Shown here: piece by piece, positions 52,311-60,759 of the stretch
Layout of the letters: each line of letters begins with the position of its first letter
Numbering within the stretch: position 1 is the stretch's first letter
From: Pseudomonadota bacterium
GTDB taxonomy: Bacteria > Pseudomonadota > Alphaproteobacteria > Dongiales > Dongiaceae
Assembly (NCBI GenBank): GCA_016183985.1
Contig: JACPDN010000010.1
Location: forward strand, 558,001-622,000
Direction of reading: 5' to 3'
DNA length: 64,000 nt
Program-made: the position numbers and the translations under genes
The notes under the pieces: model-generated
Database searches by the model: none
The model's input: the letters and a program-made list of their open reading frames with translations, nothing else
What the model was told of the DNA's origin: nothing

Positions 52311-53753
52311 TTACTCCGCCGCGGCCTTGCGCGATGTTTCTTTCAGATAGGCGTCGATACCGGCCGCGGCATCGCGACCGTCGCGGATCGCCCAGACCAC
52401 GAGCGAGGCGCCGCGCACGATGTCGCCGGCCGCGAACACACCGGGAATGGTAGTGGTGAGGTTCCGCCAATTGACACGCACGGTATTCGCCTTGGTGACC
52501 GAGAGAGCCGGCGCCTTCAGGCGCTGCGGCAGATCTTCCGGCTCGAAGCCCAGCGCCTTCACGACAATGTCTGCAGGCAGGTCGAAGGCCGAACCCTCGA
52601 TGACGCGTGGGCTTTGGCGACCGGTGGTGTCCGGCATGCCGAGATGAATGCGCTCGGCACGGACTGCCTTCACCTTGCCGACCTCGTCATCAAGGAAGGC
52701 GGCAGGCGCCGATTGCCAGATGAATTCGACGCCTTCTTCCTCGGCATTGGCAACCTCGCGCTGCGAGCCCGGCATGTTGGCGCGGTCGCGGCGATAGAGG
52801 CATTTCACCGATTTGGCCCCTTGGCGGATCGCCGTGCGTACGCAATCCATCGCCGTATCGCCGCCGCCGATGACGACGACGTGTTTGCCCTTGGCGTTGA
52901 GCTCGCCACTCGCGATCTCGGCCACCTGATCGCCCAGACCGTCGCGATTGGCGGCCGTGAGATATTGCAGCGCCGGCACGATACCGCGTGCGCCGGAGCC
53001 GGGTGCTGCGAGATCGCGCGCCTTGTAAACGCCCGTTGCGATCAAAACTGCGTCATGGCGCTGGCGCAGATCATCAAGGCTGATGTCGCGGCCGATCTCG
53101 ATATTGAGTTCGAATTTGATGCCGCTCTCGCGCAACAGCTTTTCGCGCCGCGCCACCACCTGCTTGTCGAGCTTGAAATTGGGGATGCCATAGATGAGCA
53201 ATCCGCCCACGCGGTCATGGCGGTCATAGATCGTGACCTGATAGCCCTTGCGGCGCAGCGCCTCACCCGCGGCAAGGCCCGCAGGCCCCGCACCGATGAT
53301 GCCGATGCTCTGGCCAAGCTCATGGACCGGCTTCACCGGCTGCACCCAGCCCATCTCGAAGGCGGTGTCGGTCACGTGCTTCTCGATGGCGCCGATCGTC
53401 ACTGTGCCGTGGCCCGATTGCTCGATGACGCAGTTCCCCTCGCACAGGCGGTCCTGCGGGCAGATGCGGCCGCAGATTTCAGGGAAGGTGTTGGTTGCGG
53501 CCGAGATCTCATAGGCCTCCTCCAAGCGTCCCTCGGCGGTCAATTTCAGCCAGTCCGGGATGTTGTTGTTCAAGGGGCAATGCACTTGGCAGAACGGCAC
53601 GCCGCATTGCGAGCAGCGGCTGGCCTGGGCCTGGGCCATGCGGGCGGCGAAATCGGCATAGATCTCGGCGAAATCGGTGCGGCGCTCATCGGCCTTGCGC
53701 TTCTCCGGCATCGCTCGGCTGACCGACACGAATTTCAGCAATTTTTCCGCCAT
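52311..53753 (-). CDS. gltD: Glutamate synthase (NADPH) small subunit
   Basis: The 480-residue beta subunit passes electrons from NADPH through FAD and two 4Fe-4S clusters. Cluster cysteines are in SRCSQCGVPFCQVHCPLNNN and CGRICPQDRLCEGNC; dinucleotide sites are IGIIGAGPAGLAAGEALRRK and KHVVVIGGGDTAMDCVRT. The ATG at 53753 has AGAGGAAG upstream. It precedes gltB in transcription order (gltD-gltB), as in Azospirillum brasilense, the reverse of the enteric order. Confidence 0.97.
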   Translation of the reverse strand: MAEKLLKFVSVSRAMPEKRKADERRTDFAEIYADFAARMAQAQASRCSQCGVPFCQVHCPLNNNIPDWLKLTAEGRLEEAYEISAATNTFPEICGRICPQDRLCEGNCVIEQSGHGTVTIGAIEKHVTDTAFEMGWVQPVKPVHELGQSIGIIGAGPAGLAAGEALRRKGYQVTIYDRHDRVGGLLIYGIPNFKLDKQVVARREKLLRESGIKFELNIEIGRDISLDDLRQRHDAVLIATGVYKARDLAAPGSGARGIVPALQYLTAANRDGLGDQVAEIASGELNAKGKHVVVIGGGDTAMDCVRTAIRQGAKSVKCLYRRDRANMPGSQREVANAEEEGVEFIWQSAPAAFLDDEVGKVKAVRAERIHLGMPDTTGRQSPRVIEGSAFDLPADIVVKALGFEPEDLPQRLKAPALSVTKANTVRVNWRNLTTTIPGVFAAGDIVRGASLVVWAIRDGRDAAAGIDAYLKETSRKAAAE

Positions 53754-53763
53754 GGCTTCCTCT

Positions 53764-53804
53764 GCTTTGGCTGGCCCGGTGCTTTGGCTAGCCCGGTGCT
53801 TTGG
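53764..53804. repeat. 17-base tandem repeat in the gltD leader
   Basis: The unit GCTTTGGCTGGCCCGGT (53764-53780) is repeated with one change at 53781-53797 and begins a third time (GCTTTGG, 53798-53804). It lies 11 bases from the gltD start on the transcript side, so it would be part of the leader. Confidence 0.8.
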
Positions 53805-53990
53805 TCCAGTAGTGTTTTGACGCGGGCGACCCACACCTTCGGGAGGTCTTGCGACCAAAAGGCTGCATAGATTAGCAGGCTGATTTGTCAGATCAATGGG
53901 GAAAAGGTTATTTAGGACAGAAAAGATGACTTATATTTTGTCCGCAAAGTCAGGAATGAGGGTTTGAAGAGTTTGTGGCCGCTTCAAATC

Positions 53991-54023
53991 GATATTTTAG
54001 TACCATTATGGTACTAAAATATC
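53991..54023. promoter_or_regulatory. Perfect 33-bp palindrome (16-bp arms, single central base)
   Basis: The arm GATATTTTAGTACCAT (53991-54006), one T, and its exact reverse complement (54008-54023). The AT-rich arms and GTAC core stand out from the GC-rich flanks. Its place in the divergent gltD-uppP promoter region suggests a regulator site; it could instead be a transcriptional hairpin. The protein that would bind is unknown. Confidence 0.7.
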
Positions 54024-54138
54024 CGATCGGCAGTATTTAATGCCCATGCTATAAGCCAACGCACTGATTCACTTGAGACTCTGGGAAAAGCGGCAGGTCG
54101 GCAAACTCGCCGGGAAGCCGCCGGGGGATGGTCGCCGC

Positions 54139-54957
54139 GTGCCCAATATCGACATTCTTGTCCTCGCCATGGTGCAGGGCATTACCGAATTCCTGCCGGT
54201 CTCTTCCTCGGGCCATCTCATCCTGGTGCCGCACCTCTTTTGCTGGCCGGATCAAGGGCTGACACTCGACGTCGCGGCCCATGTCGGCACGCTGCTCGCG
54301 GTCCTTGTCTATTTCTGGCGCGACGTCGCCAACATGACGGGCGGGCTGGTGAAGCTCGCCCGCGGCAAGCGCGACAATCGCGCTCGCCTGGTTTGGCTGC
54401 TTCTGGTGGCCTCGGTCCCCGCTTTGGCCGTGGGCTTCGTCCTCGATAAATGGGCTGGCGATGCCTTGCGCGACGACCGCATCATCGCGGCGGCACTCAT
54501 CGGCTTCGGCATCCTGCTTTACCTCGCAGACCGGGTCGGTCTCACCGTGCGCCGCATCGATCACATGACCGCGGGTTCGGCGCTGGCCATCGGTTTTTTC
54601 CAATGCCTCGCCTTCATCCCGGGAACGAGCCGCTCCGGCATCACCATGACCATGGCGCGGCTCCTCGGCTATGAGCGCAAGGAAGCGGCACGCTTCTCCT
54701 TTTTGCTGTCGATTCCGACCATCGCCGCCGCCGGCATCTATAAGGGCATCGAGCTCGTCCGCTCCGGCAATTTCGCCGAGATCGAGCGCGCCCTGATGAT
54801 GATGGGCTTCTCCGCCATCACCGGCTTCCTGGCCATCGCCTTCATGATGTATTGGCTGCGCCGCGCGAGCTTTGCCCCCTTCGTCGTCTATCGCCTCGTG
54901 CTGGGCGGCGTATTGCTGTGGGCGCTTTATGGCGGCTGGCAAGCCGCCTGCGCGTAA
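54139..54957 (+). CDS. uppP: Undecaprenyl-diphosphatase
   Basis: Membrane enzyme recycling the undecaprenyl carrier lipid for peptidoglycan synthesis; also called BacA. The 272-residue protein has the motifs GITEFLPVSSSGHLIL (Glu and Ser of the active site) and IPGTSRSGITMT, and about eight membrane helices. The GTG at 54139 gives the normal start (PNIDILVLAMVQGITEF); a TTG at 54073 would add 22 residues without hydrophobic character. Confidence 0.94.
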   Translation: MPNIDILVLAMVQGITEFLPVSSSGHLILVPHLFCWPDQGLTLDVAAHVGTLLAVLVYFWRDVANMTGGLVKLARGKRDNRARLVWLLLVASVPALAVGFVLDKWAGDALRDDRIIAAALIGFGILLYLADRVGLTVRRIDHMTAGSALAIGFFQCLAFIPGTSRSGITMTMARLLGYERKEAARFSFLLSIPTIAAAGIYKGIELVRSGNFAEIERALMMMGFSAITGFLAIAFMMYWLRRASFAPFVVYRLVLGGVLLWALYGGWQAACA

Positions 54958-54975
54958 ACCAGCGGACGCATGATC

Positions 54976-56226
54976 ATGGCCGTATCGCCATCACCCGACT
55001 TGCAGCCTGGAACACCATTGGTAGTTGAAAAAACACGCATTGGAATAGGACCGTTGGTATTTGCCAACGTGCTGGTGGTTCTTATCCTGCTGGCGCAATG
55101 GCTGCATGCCGCCGTGACGGGCGATCTGAGCTTTCGTGGCCATGCCATCGGCCTCGACTTCGTCAACACCTGGCTCGGTGCCAAGCTGACCCTGGCTGGC
55201 GATGTTTCGCCGCTCTTCGACTTCAACGCCTATAACCGGCTGCTGAAGGAACTCTTCAACGCCCATTTTCCGAATCACATGTGGTCCTACCCACCGCATC
55301 TGTTGCCGCTGGTGGCGCCGCTCGGTGCGCTTCCCTATCCCTTGGCCTATGCCATCTGGTGCTTCGCCACCTGGCTGACTTTCCTCTTGGGTAGCCGGGC
55401 CCTCGGCTTCCGGGATATGGACCTTCTGTTATTGGCAACCTCGCCAGCCATCTGCATGAATATCATCGCCGGCCAAACCGGCGCTCTCGCGGCGGGCTGT
55501 CTGATGCTCGCTTTGGCATATTCCGCGCGCAGGCCGATCATCGCCGGTATCGCCGTTGCCGTCCTTACTGTGAAGCCGCAATTCGGCTTGATCATTCCAA
55601 TCGAATGGCTGTTGCGGCGGCGCTTCCTGGCGATTGCCATCGGCGTTGCGGCAACGCTTGCCCTGGTGGGATTGAGCCTTGCCATTCTTGGCGCCTCTGC
55701 CTGGCAAGGCTTCTTCGATGTGACCATGCCGAGCATGCGCACCGTCATGCTCTCAGGCCAGCCGGCGGCAGCGAAGGTGATGCAGCCCAACTGGGCCAGC
55801 AGCCTGCGGCTGCTTGGACTCCCCTACCGTCCTGCAATCGCGTTGCAAACCATCTTTTCCCTGATCCTCATCGGCTGGTGGCTGCGTCTTGCATGGAAAA
55901 TGCAGTCCACTCATCCCGATGAGGGTCGGATTCGGCACGCATTGCTGCTGATGGCCAGCGTTCTCGCCACGCCCTACATCCACAATTACGATCTCGTTCT
56001 GGTGGCGCCTGTCGTGATCTGGGCCTGGCGCGACCCAGCGGTGCTGGATCTGCCACCCCGCTGGCGCCGGCTGCTTCTGATCCTGGTCTGGCTCCTGCCT
56101 TGGATCATCATCCCGCTCCATGAAGTGCGAATCATTCTAGGGCCCATCCTGCTGACGGCGCTGACAGTCTTGCTGATGCGCCAGGCCGAGCGCGGCATGA
56201 AAAAGGGCGAATCAAAAATCGTTTGA
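54976..56226 (+). CDS. GT87-family (DUF2029) membrane glycosyltransferase-like protein
   Basis: A 416-residue polytopic protein with 10 or more helices. An early Asp in AIGLDFVNTWLGAKL matches the GT-C active-site region, and MWSYPPHLLPLVAPLGALPY, LTVKPQFGLIIPIEWLL and ATPYIHNYDLVLV are typical of GT87 mannosyltransferase-like proteins. The lipid-linked sugar donor and acceptor are unknown. It follows uppP by 12-18 bases on the same strand (ATG codons at 54970 and 54976), so both may act in carrier-lipid-dependent glycan metabolism. Confidence 0.85.
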   Translation: MAVSPSPDLQPGTPLVVEKTRIGIGPLVFANVLVVLILLAQWLHAAVTGDLSFRGHAIGLDFVNTWLGAKLTLAGDVSPLFDFNAYNRLLKELFNAHFPNHMWSYPPHLLPLVAPLGALPYPLAYAIWCFATWLTFLLGSRALGFRDMDLLLLATSPAICMNIIAGQTGALAAGCLMLALAYSARRPIIAGIAVAVLTVKPQFGLIIPIEWLLRRRFLAIAIGVAATLALVGLSLAILGASAWQGFFDVTMPSMRTVMLSGQPAAAKVMQPNWASSLRLLGLPYRPAIALQTIFSLILIGWWLRLAWKMQSTHPDEGRIRHALLLMASVLATPYIHNYDLVLVAPVVIWAWRDPAVLDLPPRWRRLLLILVWLLPWIIIPLHEVRIILGPILLTALTVLLMRQAERGMKKGESKIV

Positions 56227-56431
56227 ACCGATTTTTGAGTCATGGCGACGAAGAATATGGCAGCCGGTTCCGGCCGGCCGTCCCCTGTGCCAGGGCGGCT
56301 GCCTCGGGTGTCGCCACCGGATCCCCAAAGATCCGGCAGCGGCGCCCGATTTCTATTGTTCGCAGTTGGTTCCCAAGACATGATGCACCCGAAAAGATTG
56401 CTCCTTACGGAGTCCTGCCTCGGTGAGATCG

Positions 56432-56686
56432 ATGAAAGAACAATCTACAGCACCCGCCTTGCGGCGGAAATTTCCACCTTTTGGAAAGGTTGACTGGATC
56501 ATCAGTCGAGGAATCCTCGGATTTGGCACCGGGACCGCACTGCTATCACTGCTTTGGAAGATTTATGAAGGACGGCCGCTGACGTTTGGGACTGCTGCAC
56601 TAACATCGGCAATCTGGGTATTTTTTTGTGGCCCCGCCTGGGGCTATTTCATGTGGCGGTATTTTTCGTCGATGCAATCTCGCTAG
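56432..56686 (+). CDS. Small two-helix membrane protein
   Basis: An 84-residue protein: basic head (MKEQSTAPALRRKFPPFGK), then hydrophobic segments ISRGILGFGTGTALLSLLW and FGTAALTSAIWVFFCGPAWG ending in FSSMQSR. No family recognised. ATG at 56432 with GGTGAG just upstream. It lies about 200 bases after the GT87 gene, and the code looks plausible but is not confirmed by a known family. Confidence 0.55.
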   Translation: MKEQSTAPALRRKFPPFGKVDWIISRGILGFGTGTALLSLLWKIYEGRPLTFGTAALTSAIWVFFCGPAWGYFMWRYFSSMQSR

Positions 56687-56772
56687 GCTCAGGGCGAAAA
56701 CGCTGCCGCTTCCGCCAAAATACCTGAAGCCGGACCCTAGTCGACGACGACAATCTGTATAGAAAGGCACAA

Positions 56773-57504
56773 CTACGCTGCCTTGTCCCGCGTGCGAGCC
56801 AGCCCCATCCAATTATCATAGAGCTGCTTGGCGGCTCGGTTGAAATCCGGCATCAGGCTGGCCGCTTCATCGCGCAAGCGCGGCAGGGCGCCGCTGCCCA
56901 AGGTCTCATCGAGCGAACAGGCATAGGCCGGCACATCGCCCCATTCCGGCACCGTGCGGCTGGTGAGTTCGACATGGTATTGCAGCCCATAGGCATGGCG
57001 CCCGATGCGCATCGCCTGATGCGGACAGAGCGGTGACGATGCGAGCACGACGGTGCCCGGCGGCAGTGTCTGAACCTCGGCACCGTGCCATTGCAGGGCC
57101 TTCTGCTTTGCCACCATGCCGGCAAAGATCGGATCGCTGCGACCTTCCGCCGTCAGTTCGACATCGAGAATGCCGACCTCCGGTGCCTTCATCTTGCCGA
57201 CCGTGCCGCCCAGCGCCGCACCCAGCAATTGATGCCCCAGGCAAAGACCCAGATACGGCATGTTGCGCATTTGCACGGCTTCGCGGATCGCGGCTTTCTC
57301 AAGCCGCAACCACGGATGCTGGTCTTCTTCCCATACATCCATCGGCCCGCCCATGACCCAGAGCGCGTCGTATCGATCGAGGGGCGGAATGCGCTCGCCC
57401 TCATCAAGTTCGATGGCGTCATAGGCGATGCCATCGGCCTTCAGGAAGTCGCGGAAGATTCCGGGATGTTCGCAAGCGATGTGTTGGAAGACCAGAAACC
57501 GCAT
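56773..57504 (-). CDS. Type 1 glutamine amidotransferase-like protein
   Basis: A 243-residue class I GATase-fold protein: MGGPMDVWEEDQHPWL, nucleophile Cys in YLGLCLGHQLLGAALGG, and His-x-Glu in GLQYHVELT. The triad is complete, so it should cleave gamma-glutamyl bonds or act with a synthetase partner. Related stand-alone proteins hydrolyse gamma-glutamyl compounds. The substrate is unknown and the gene is alone. Confidence 0.88.
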   Translation of the reverse strand: MRFLVFQHIACEHPGIFRDFLKADGIAYDAIELDEGERIPPLDRYDALWVMGGPMDVWEEDQHPWLRLEKAAIREAVQMRNMPYLGLCLGHQLLGAALGGTVGKMKAPEVGILDVELTAEGRSDPIFAGMVAKQKALQWHGAEVQTLPPGTVVLASSPLCPHQAMRIGRHAYGLQYHVELTSRTVPEWGDVPAYACSLDETLGSGALPRLRDEAASLMPDFNRAAKQLYDNWMGLARTRDKAA

Positions 57505-57531
57505 GCGACATCTCCTTTCAAGGGCGAGGGA

Positions 57532-58473
57532 TCAGGCCTTGTTGTAATAGCCTAGTGGCCGGTATTGATCGAGATAACCGGGCAGCACCGATTCCAGCGG
57601 CGTCGGCGTGATGCCGAGATCGCCGAGCCCCGCCGCATTGGCCGTCACGACATTGTCGCGCTTGAGCATGCGCACCTGGTCGACGGTGAGCGGCGGTATG
57701 GGCAGTAATTGCAGGAAAGCGGCTTTGAGTGTCGCCAAGGCGAAGGGCACCGGCAGCAACAGGCGGCAGCGCCCGATTTCCTTCAGCAGCATCTCCATCA
57801 GCGCGCGGAAGGTATAGACGCGCGGGCCGCCCAATTCATAGGTCTTGCCTGCCGTGCCGGCATCGCCCAGCGCCCGTTCGACGGCGGCTGCAACATCGTC
57901 GACGAAGACCGGCTGGAATTTGGTGCCGCCACCGCCAATCAATGGCAGGGCCGGCGACATCATGGCCAGGCGCGCAAAGCGATTGAAGAAATCGTCTTCC
58001 GGCCCGAACACGATCGAGGGCCGCAGGATCGTGGCGCCGGCGAAGGCGAGCTTGACGGCCTGCTCACCCTCGGCCTTCGATCGGGCATAAAGCGAAGCCG
58101 ATGCCGGGTCGGCGCCGATCGCCGAAATCTGGATGAAGCGCGTGGCGCCTGCAGCCTTGGCAGCCGCGGCAACCCGCGCCGCCCCCTTGGCCTGGACGGC
58201 ATCGAAGCGCTGCTTGCCCGATTGATAGAGAATGCCGACCAGGTTCACGACCGCATCCGCCCCAGCGACCGCCGCCGCTACGGAAGGCTCGTCGCGGATA
58301 TTGGCGGCAATCGGCGTCACCTGGCCCACATCGCCGCTGGTCTTCAGGAAGAGCGCGTCATTCGGGCGACGAACCGCCACCCGCACCTGCCAGCCGGCGC
58401 GCGCCAGGCGCTGCACCACATAGCGGCCGATGAATCCCGAACCGCCAAAGACCGTTACCAGACCGCGTGTCAT
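57532..58473 (-). CDS. NDUFA9-like NAD(P)-binding reductase (complex I-associated family)
   Basis: An atypical SDR/epimerase of 313 residues: VTVFGGSGFIGRYVVQRLARAGW (Rossmann motif), AVNLVGI-like stretch VVNLVGILYQSG and YARSKAEGEQAV. This family includes mitochondrial NDUFA9 and is common in alphaproteobacteria. No active-site Tyr in the classical YxxxK sense except ARSKAEG. The ATG at 58473 has a GGGCGGGA stretch upstream. Quinone or lipid binding has been proposed for relatives. Confidence 0.87.
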   Translation of the reverse strand: MTRGLVTVFGGSGFIGRYVVQRLARAGWQVRVAVRRPNDALFLKTSGDVGQVTPIAANIRDEPSVAAAVAGADAVVNLVGILYQSGKQRFDAVQAKGAARVAAAAKAAGATRFIQISAIGADPASASLYARSKAEGEQAVKLAFAGATILRPSIVFGPEDDFFNRFARLAMMSPALPLIGGGGTKFQPVFVDDVAAAVERALGDAGTAGKTYELGGPRVYTFRALMEMLLKEIGRCRLLLPVPFALATLKAAFLQLLPIPPLTVDQVRMLKRDNVVTANAAGLGDLGITPTPLESVLPGYLDQYRPLGYYNKA

Positions 58474-58628
58474 GACATCCCGCCCTTCATTCACGCCGAT
58501 AGCTGCCGGCAAGAGACCTAAAATACGAACTGAAGCGCCGATTTGGCAATGAAATCGGGCGCATGCCGGCGTTAGTCAGCCCCTTTGACTCTATTATGAA
58601 AAAACCCGCGCAAAGGGTCAGATCGGGG

Positions 58629-58656
58629 TTGACTTTCGGCCGCTCCTGAAGAGAAT
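58629..58656 (+). promoter_or_regulatory. Possible promoter of the tRNA-Leu gene
   Basis: TTGACT (58629-58634), 16-base spacer and GAGAAT (58651-58656, four of six) lie 20 bases before the tRNA. The GC-rich stretch after the -10 would suit stringent control. Confidence 0.4.
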
Positions 58657-58676
58657 GCGCGGGCTTTCGGCCCCCT

Positions 58677-58761
58677 GCCCAGGTGGCGGAATTGGTAGAC
58701 GCGCAGGTTTCAGGTACCTGTGGGGCAACCCGTGGAAGTTCGAGTCTTCTCCTGGGCACCA
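58677..58761 (+). tRNA. tRNA-Leu(CAG)
   Basis: The acceptor stem GCCCAGG pairs with CCTGGGC, followed by encoded CCA. The D-arm is GGCGGAATTGGTAGACGC. The anticodon stem CAGGT/ACCTG encloses TTCAGGT, giving anticodon CAG, which reads CTG, the main leucine codon of this GC-rich genome. A long variable arm (TGGGGCAACCCGT) and T-arm GTTCGAGTC confirm a class II leucine tRNA. Confidence 0.95.
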
Positions 58762-58860
58762 AACTCCAGCTTCATGTTGGGGGCTCATCCTCCCTTATCG
58801 GAGCCTTAGCCCCCGCGTTGGGCGGAGGCGCCGAAGCCTCGGCTGGCTAGGGAGGCTCAT

Positions 58861-59484
58861 GTGACCATTCATCTTCATCAGGGCGACCTGCCGGAAGGCC
58901 TCGATTTCGGGGCCAGTGTCGCTATCGACACGGAAACCATGGGTCTCAACCCCCATCGCGACCGGCTGTGCCTGGTTCAGCTTTCCGCCGGCAATGGCAT
59001 CTGCCATCTGGTCCAGATCCCGCTCTGCCGGCCCGACCGGCCGCACCGCGCGCCGCGGCTTCAGGCGCTGCTGGAAGACCCGGCCGTGCTGAAGATCTTC
59101 CATTTCGCTCGCTTCGACCTTGGCGTGCTGTGGCATTACCTCGGCATCGATTGCAAGCCGGTCTACTGCACCAAGATTGCCGCCAAGCTGACCCGGACGT
59201 TTACCGATCGCCACGGCCTCAAGGATCTCTGCAAGGAACTCCTCAGCGTCGAAATCTCCAAGCAGCAGCAAACCTCGGATTGGGGCGCCCCGCAGCTCAA
59301 TGACGACCAGCTGAAATACGCCGCTTCCGACGTGCTGCATCTCCACCGCCTGAAGGAGAGATTCGACGAAATCCTGGCGCGGGAGGGGCGTACAGAACTC
59401 GCCCGGGCCTGTTATGACTTCCTGCCCGCGCGCGCCAAACTTGATCTGCTCGGCTACGAGGAGCCGGACATCTTCGCCCATTGA
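58861..59484 (+). CDS. Ribonuclease D-like 3'-5' exonuclease, catalytic domain only
   Basis: A 207-residue DEDDy exonuclease: the first Asp and Glu are in AIDTETMGL, the next Asp in HFARFDLGVLW, and the last Asp with Tyr in LKYAASDVLHLHRL. The two HRDC domains of Escherichia coli RNase D (about 375 residues) are absent. This short form is common in alphaproteobacteria. The GTG at 58861 has GGGAGG upstream. It starts 100 bases after the tRNA gene, perhaps in the same transcript, fitting a tRNA 3'-end trimming role. Confidence 0.9.
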   Translation: MTIHLHQGDLPEGLDFGASVAIDTETMGLNPHRDRLCLVQLSAGNGICHLVQIPLCRPDRPHRAPRLQALLEDPAVLKIFHFARFDLGVLWHYLGIDCKPVYCTKIAAKLTRTFTDRHGLKDLCKELLSVEISKQQQTSDWGAPQLNDDQLKYAASDVLHLHRLKERFDEILAREGRTELARACYDFLPARAKLDLLGYEEPDIFAH

Positions 59485-59691
59485 TCGCCGGGAGGGTGGT
59501 TAAGAACCGCTAACCCCTTGTCCCATATGGGGGCTTTTTCTTGACAGGGTTCCCGGGGACTTCTAGTTAGGGCTGCACTGGCGCTCTTGGTGGATTCGCC
59601 CCATATTTGGCGCTAGTTTGATGACCTGACAGCGAAATTTGAATTTCCAATTCCTGATTCTGACCATTTGAGAATGGGTTCGGTGCCCAGA

Positions 59692-60750
59692 ATGAGCCAA
59701 GCGAGCGCCACCACACGGACACCCGGCTCCAAGCCCCAAACCCCGGGGTCTCAGAACCCGGAACTGCGGAACCCGGAACTGCTGGCCGACGGCCTAGCGG
59801 CCGCTCTCACCGTTCTGCGCCAGGAACGGGACGCGCTGGGCGAGCTTCTGGCCACGTTTGAGGCGGGCGAAGGGCGCGAGCTGGTGGCCAAGGCGCTCGA
59901 TATCCTGCATGGCGTAACGGGCCGTGTCATCGTGAGCGGCATGGGCAAATCCGGCCATGTGGCGCGCAAGATCGCCGCGACCATGGCCTCGACCGGGACG
60001 CCCGCCCAATTCGTTCACCCGGCGGAAGCGAGCCATGGCGACATGGGCATGGTGACCTCGGCCGATGCGGTGCTGGCTCTCTCCAATTCCGGCGAGACCG
60101 CCGAGCTTGCCGATCTCATCACCTATTCCCGCCGCTGGCATATCCCACTCATCGCGATCACCAGCCGCCGCCAATCGACCCTGGGCGGCGCCGCCGACGT
60201 GACGCTGGCCCTGCCGCCGACCGGCGAGGCGGGTGCGCTTGGGCTTGCACCCACTTCCTCCACCACCATGATGCTGGCGGTGGGCGATGCGCTGGCCTTG
60301 GGCCTCCTTGAAGCCAAAGGCTTCTCGGCCGAAGATTTCCATCGCTTCCATCCCGGTGGCAAATTGGGGCAGAAGCTGCTTCACGTCGCCGATCTGATGC
60401 ATGGCGGCCCTGAGATTCCGCTGGTCGGCAAAAACACCCAGATGTCGCTGGCTCTGATCGAGATGACCAGCAAGACCTTCGGCTGTGTCGGCGTCACCGA
60501 TGCGACGGGCGGTCTTATCGGCATCATCACCGACGGCGACCTGCGTCGCCATATGGGCGCCGATTTGCTGGCTCATCCCGTCAGCGCCGTCATGACGGCG
60601 CATCCGCTGACCATCGCCGCCCAGGCGCTGGCGGCCGAGGCCGTGCGTATCATGAACGAGAAATCGATCACGTCTCTTTTCGTCGTCGATGGCGGGAAGC
60701 CGGCCGGCATCATCCGGCTGCATGATTGCCTTCGCGCCGGCGTGGCATAA
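59692..60750 (+). CDS. kdsD: D-arabinose 5-phosphate isomerase (KpsF/GutQ family)
   Basis: Converts ribulose 5-phosphate to arabinose 5-phosphate, the first step to KDO. A SIS domain (ALDILHGVTGRVIVSGMGKSG, VLALSNSGETAELADLI) covers residues about 45-185, followed by two CBS domains (ending LFVVDGGKPAGIIRLHD). The length, 352, is longer than usual by an N-terminal Pro/Ser-rich stretch with a repeat NPELRNPEL. The ATG at 59692 is chosen; two others lie close upstream. First gene of the kdsD-lptC-lptA-lptB-rpoN run. Confidence 0.92.
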   Translation: MSQASATTRTPGSKPQTPGSQNPELRNPELLADGLAAALTVLRQERDALGELLATFEAGEGRELVAKALDILHGVTGRVIVSGMGKSGHVARKIAATMASTGTPAQFVHPAEASHGDMGMVTSADAVLALSNSGETAELADLITYSRRWHIPLIAITSRRQSTLGGAADVTLALPPTGEAGALGLAPTSSTTMMLAVGDALALGLLEAKGFSAEDFHRFHPGGKLGQKLLHVADLMHGGPEIPLVGKNTQMSLALIEMTSKTFGCVGVTDATGGLIGIITDGDLRRHMGADLLAHPVSAVMTAHPLTIAAQALAAEAVRIMNEKSITSLFVVDGGKPAGIIRLHDCLRAGVA

Positions 60751-60759
60751 GGCTTCGAC

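Larger units (their letters stand above)
53754..54138. other. gltD-uppP intergenic region
   Basis: About 385 bases between divergently oriented genes. It holds a 17-base tandem repeat (53764-53804), AT-rich DNA with possible promoters at 53900-53990, and the 33-bp perfect palindrome at 53991-54023. No RNA gene or ORF was seen. Confidence 0.6.

Noticed and set aside
53764-53804. Short CRISPR-like array
   Set aside because: Units are directly adjacent with no spacers and only 2.4 copies; no cas genes.
54073-54138. Upstream TTG start for uppP
   Set aside because: It adds 22 polar residues not found in the family; GTG 54139 gives the normal UppP start.
59510-59540. Terminator after the RNase D gene
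   Set aside because: CCCC and GGGG arms with an 11-base loop before CTTTTTC are too weak to call with confidence.
59541-59569. Promoter of kdsD from a perfect TTGACA at 59541-59546
   Set aside because: No acceptable -10 hexamer occurs 16-18 bases downstream (TAGTTA at best), so I do not list it as a feature.
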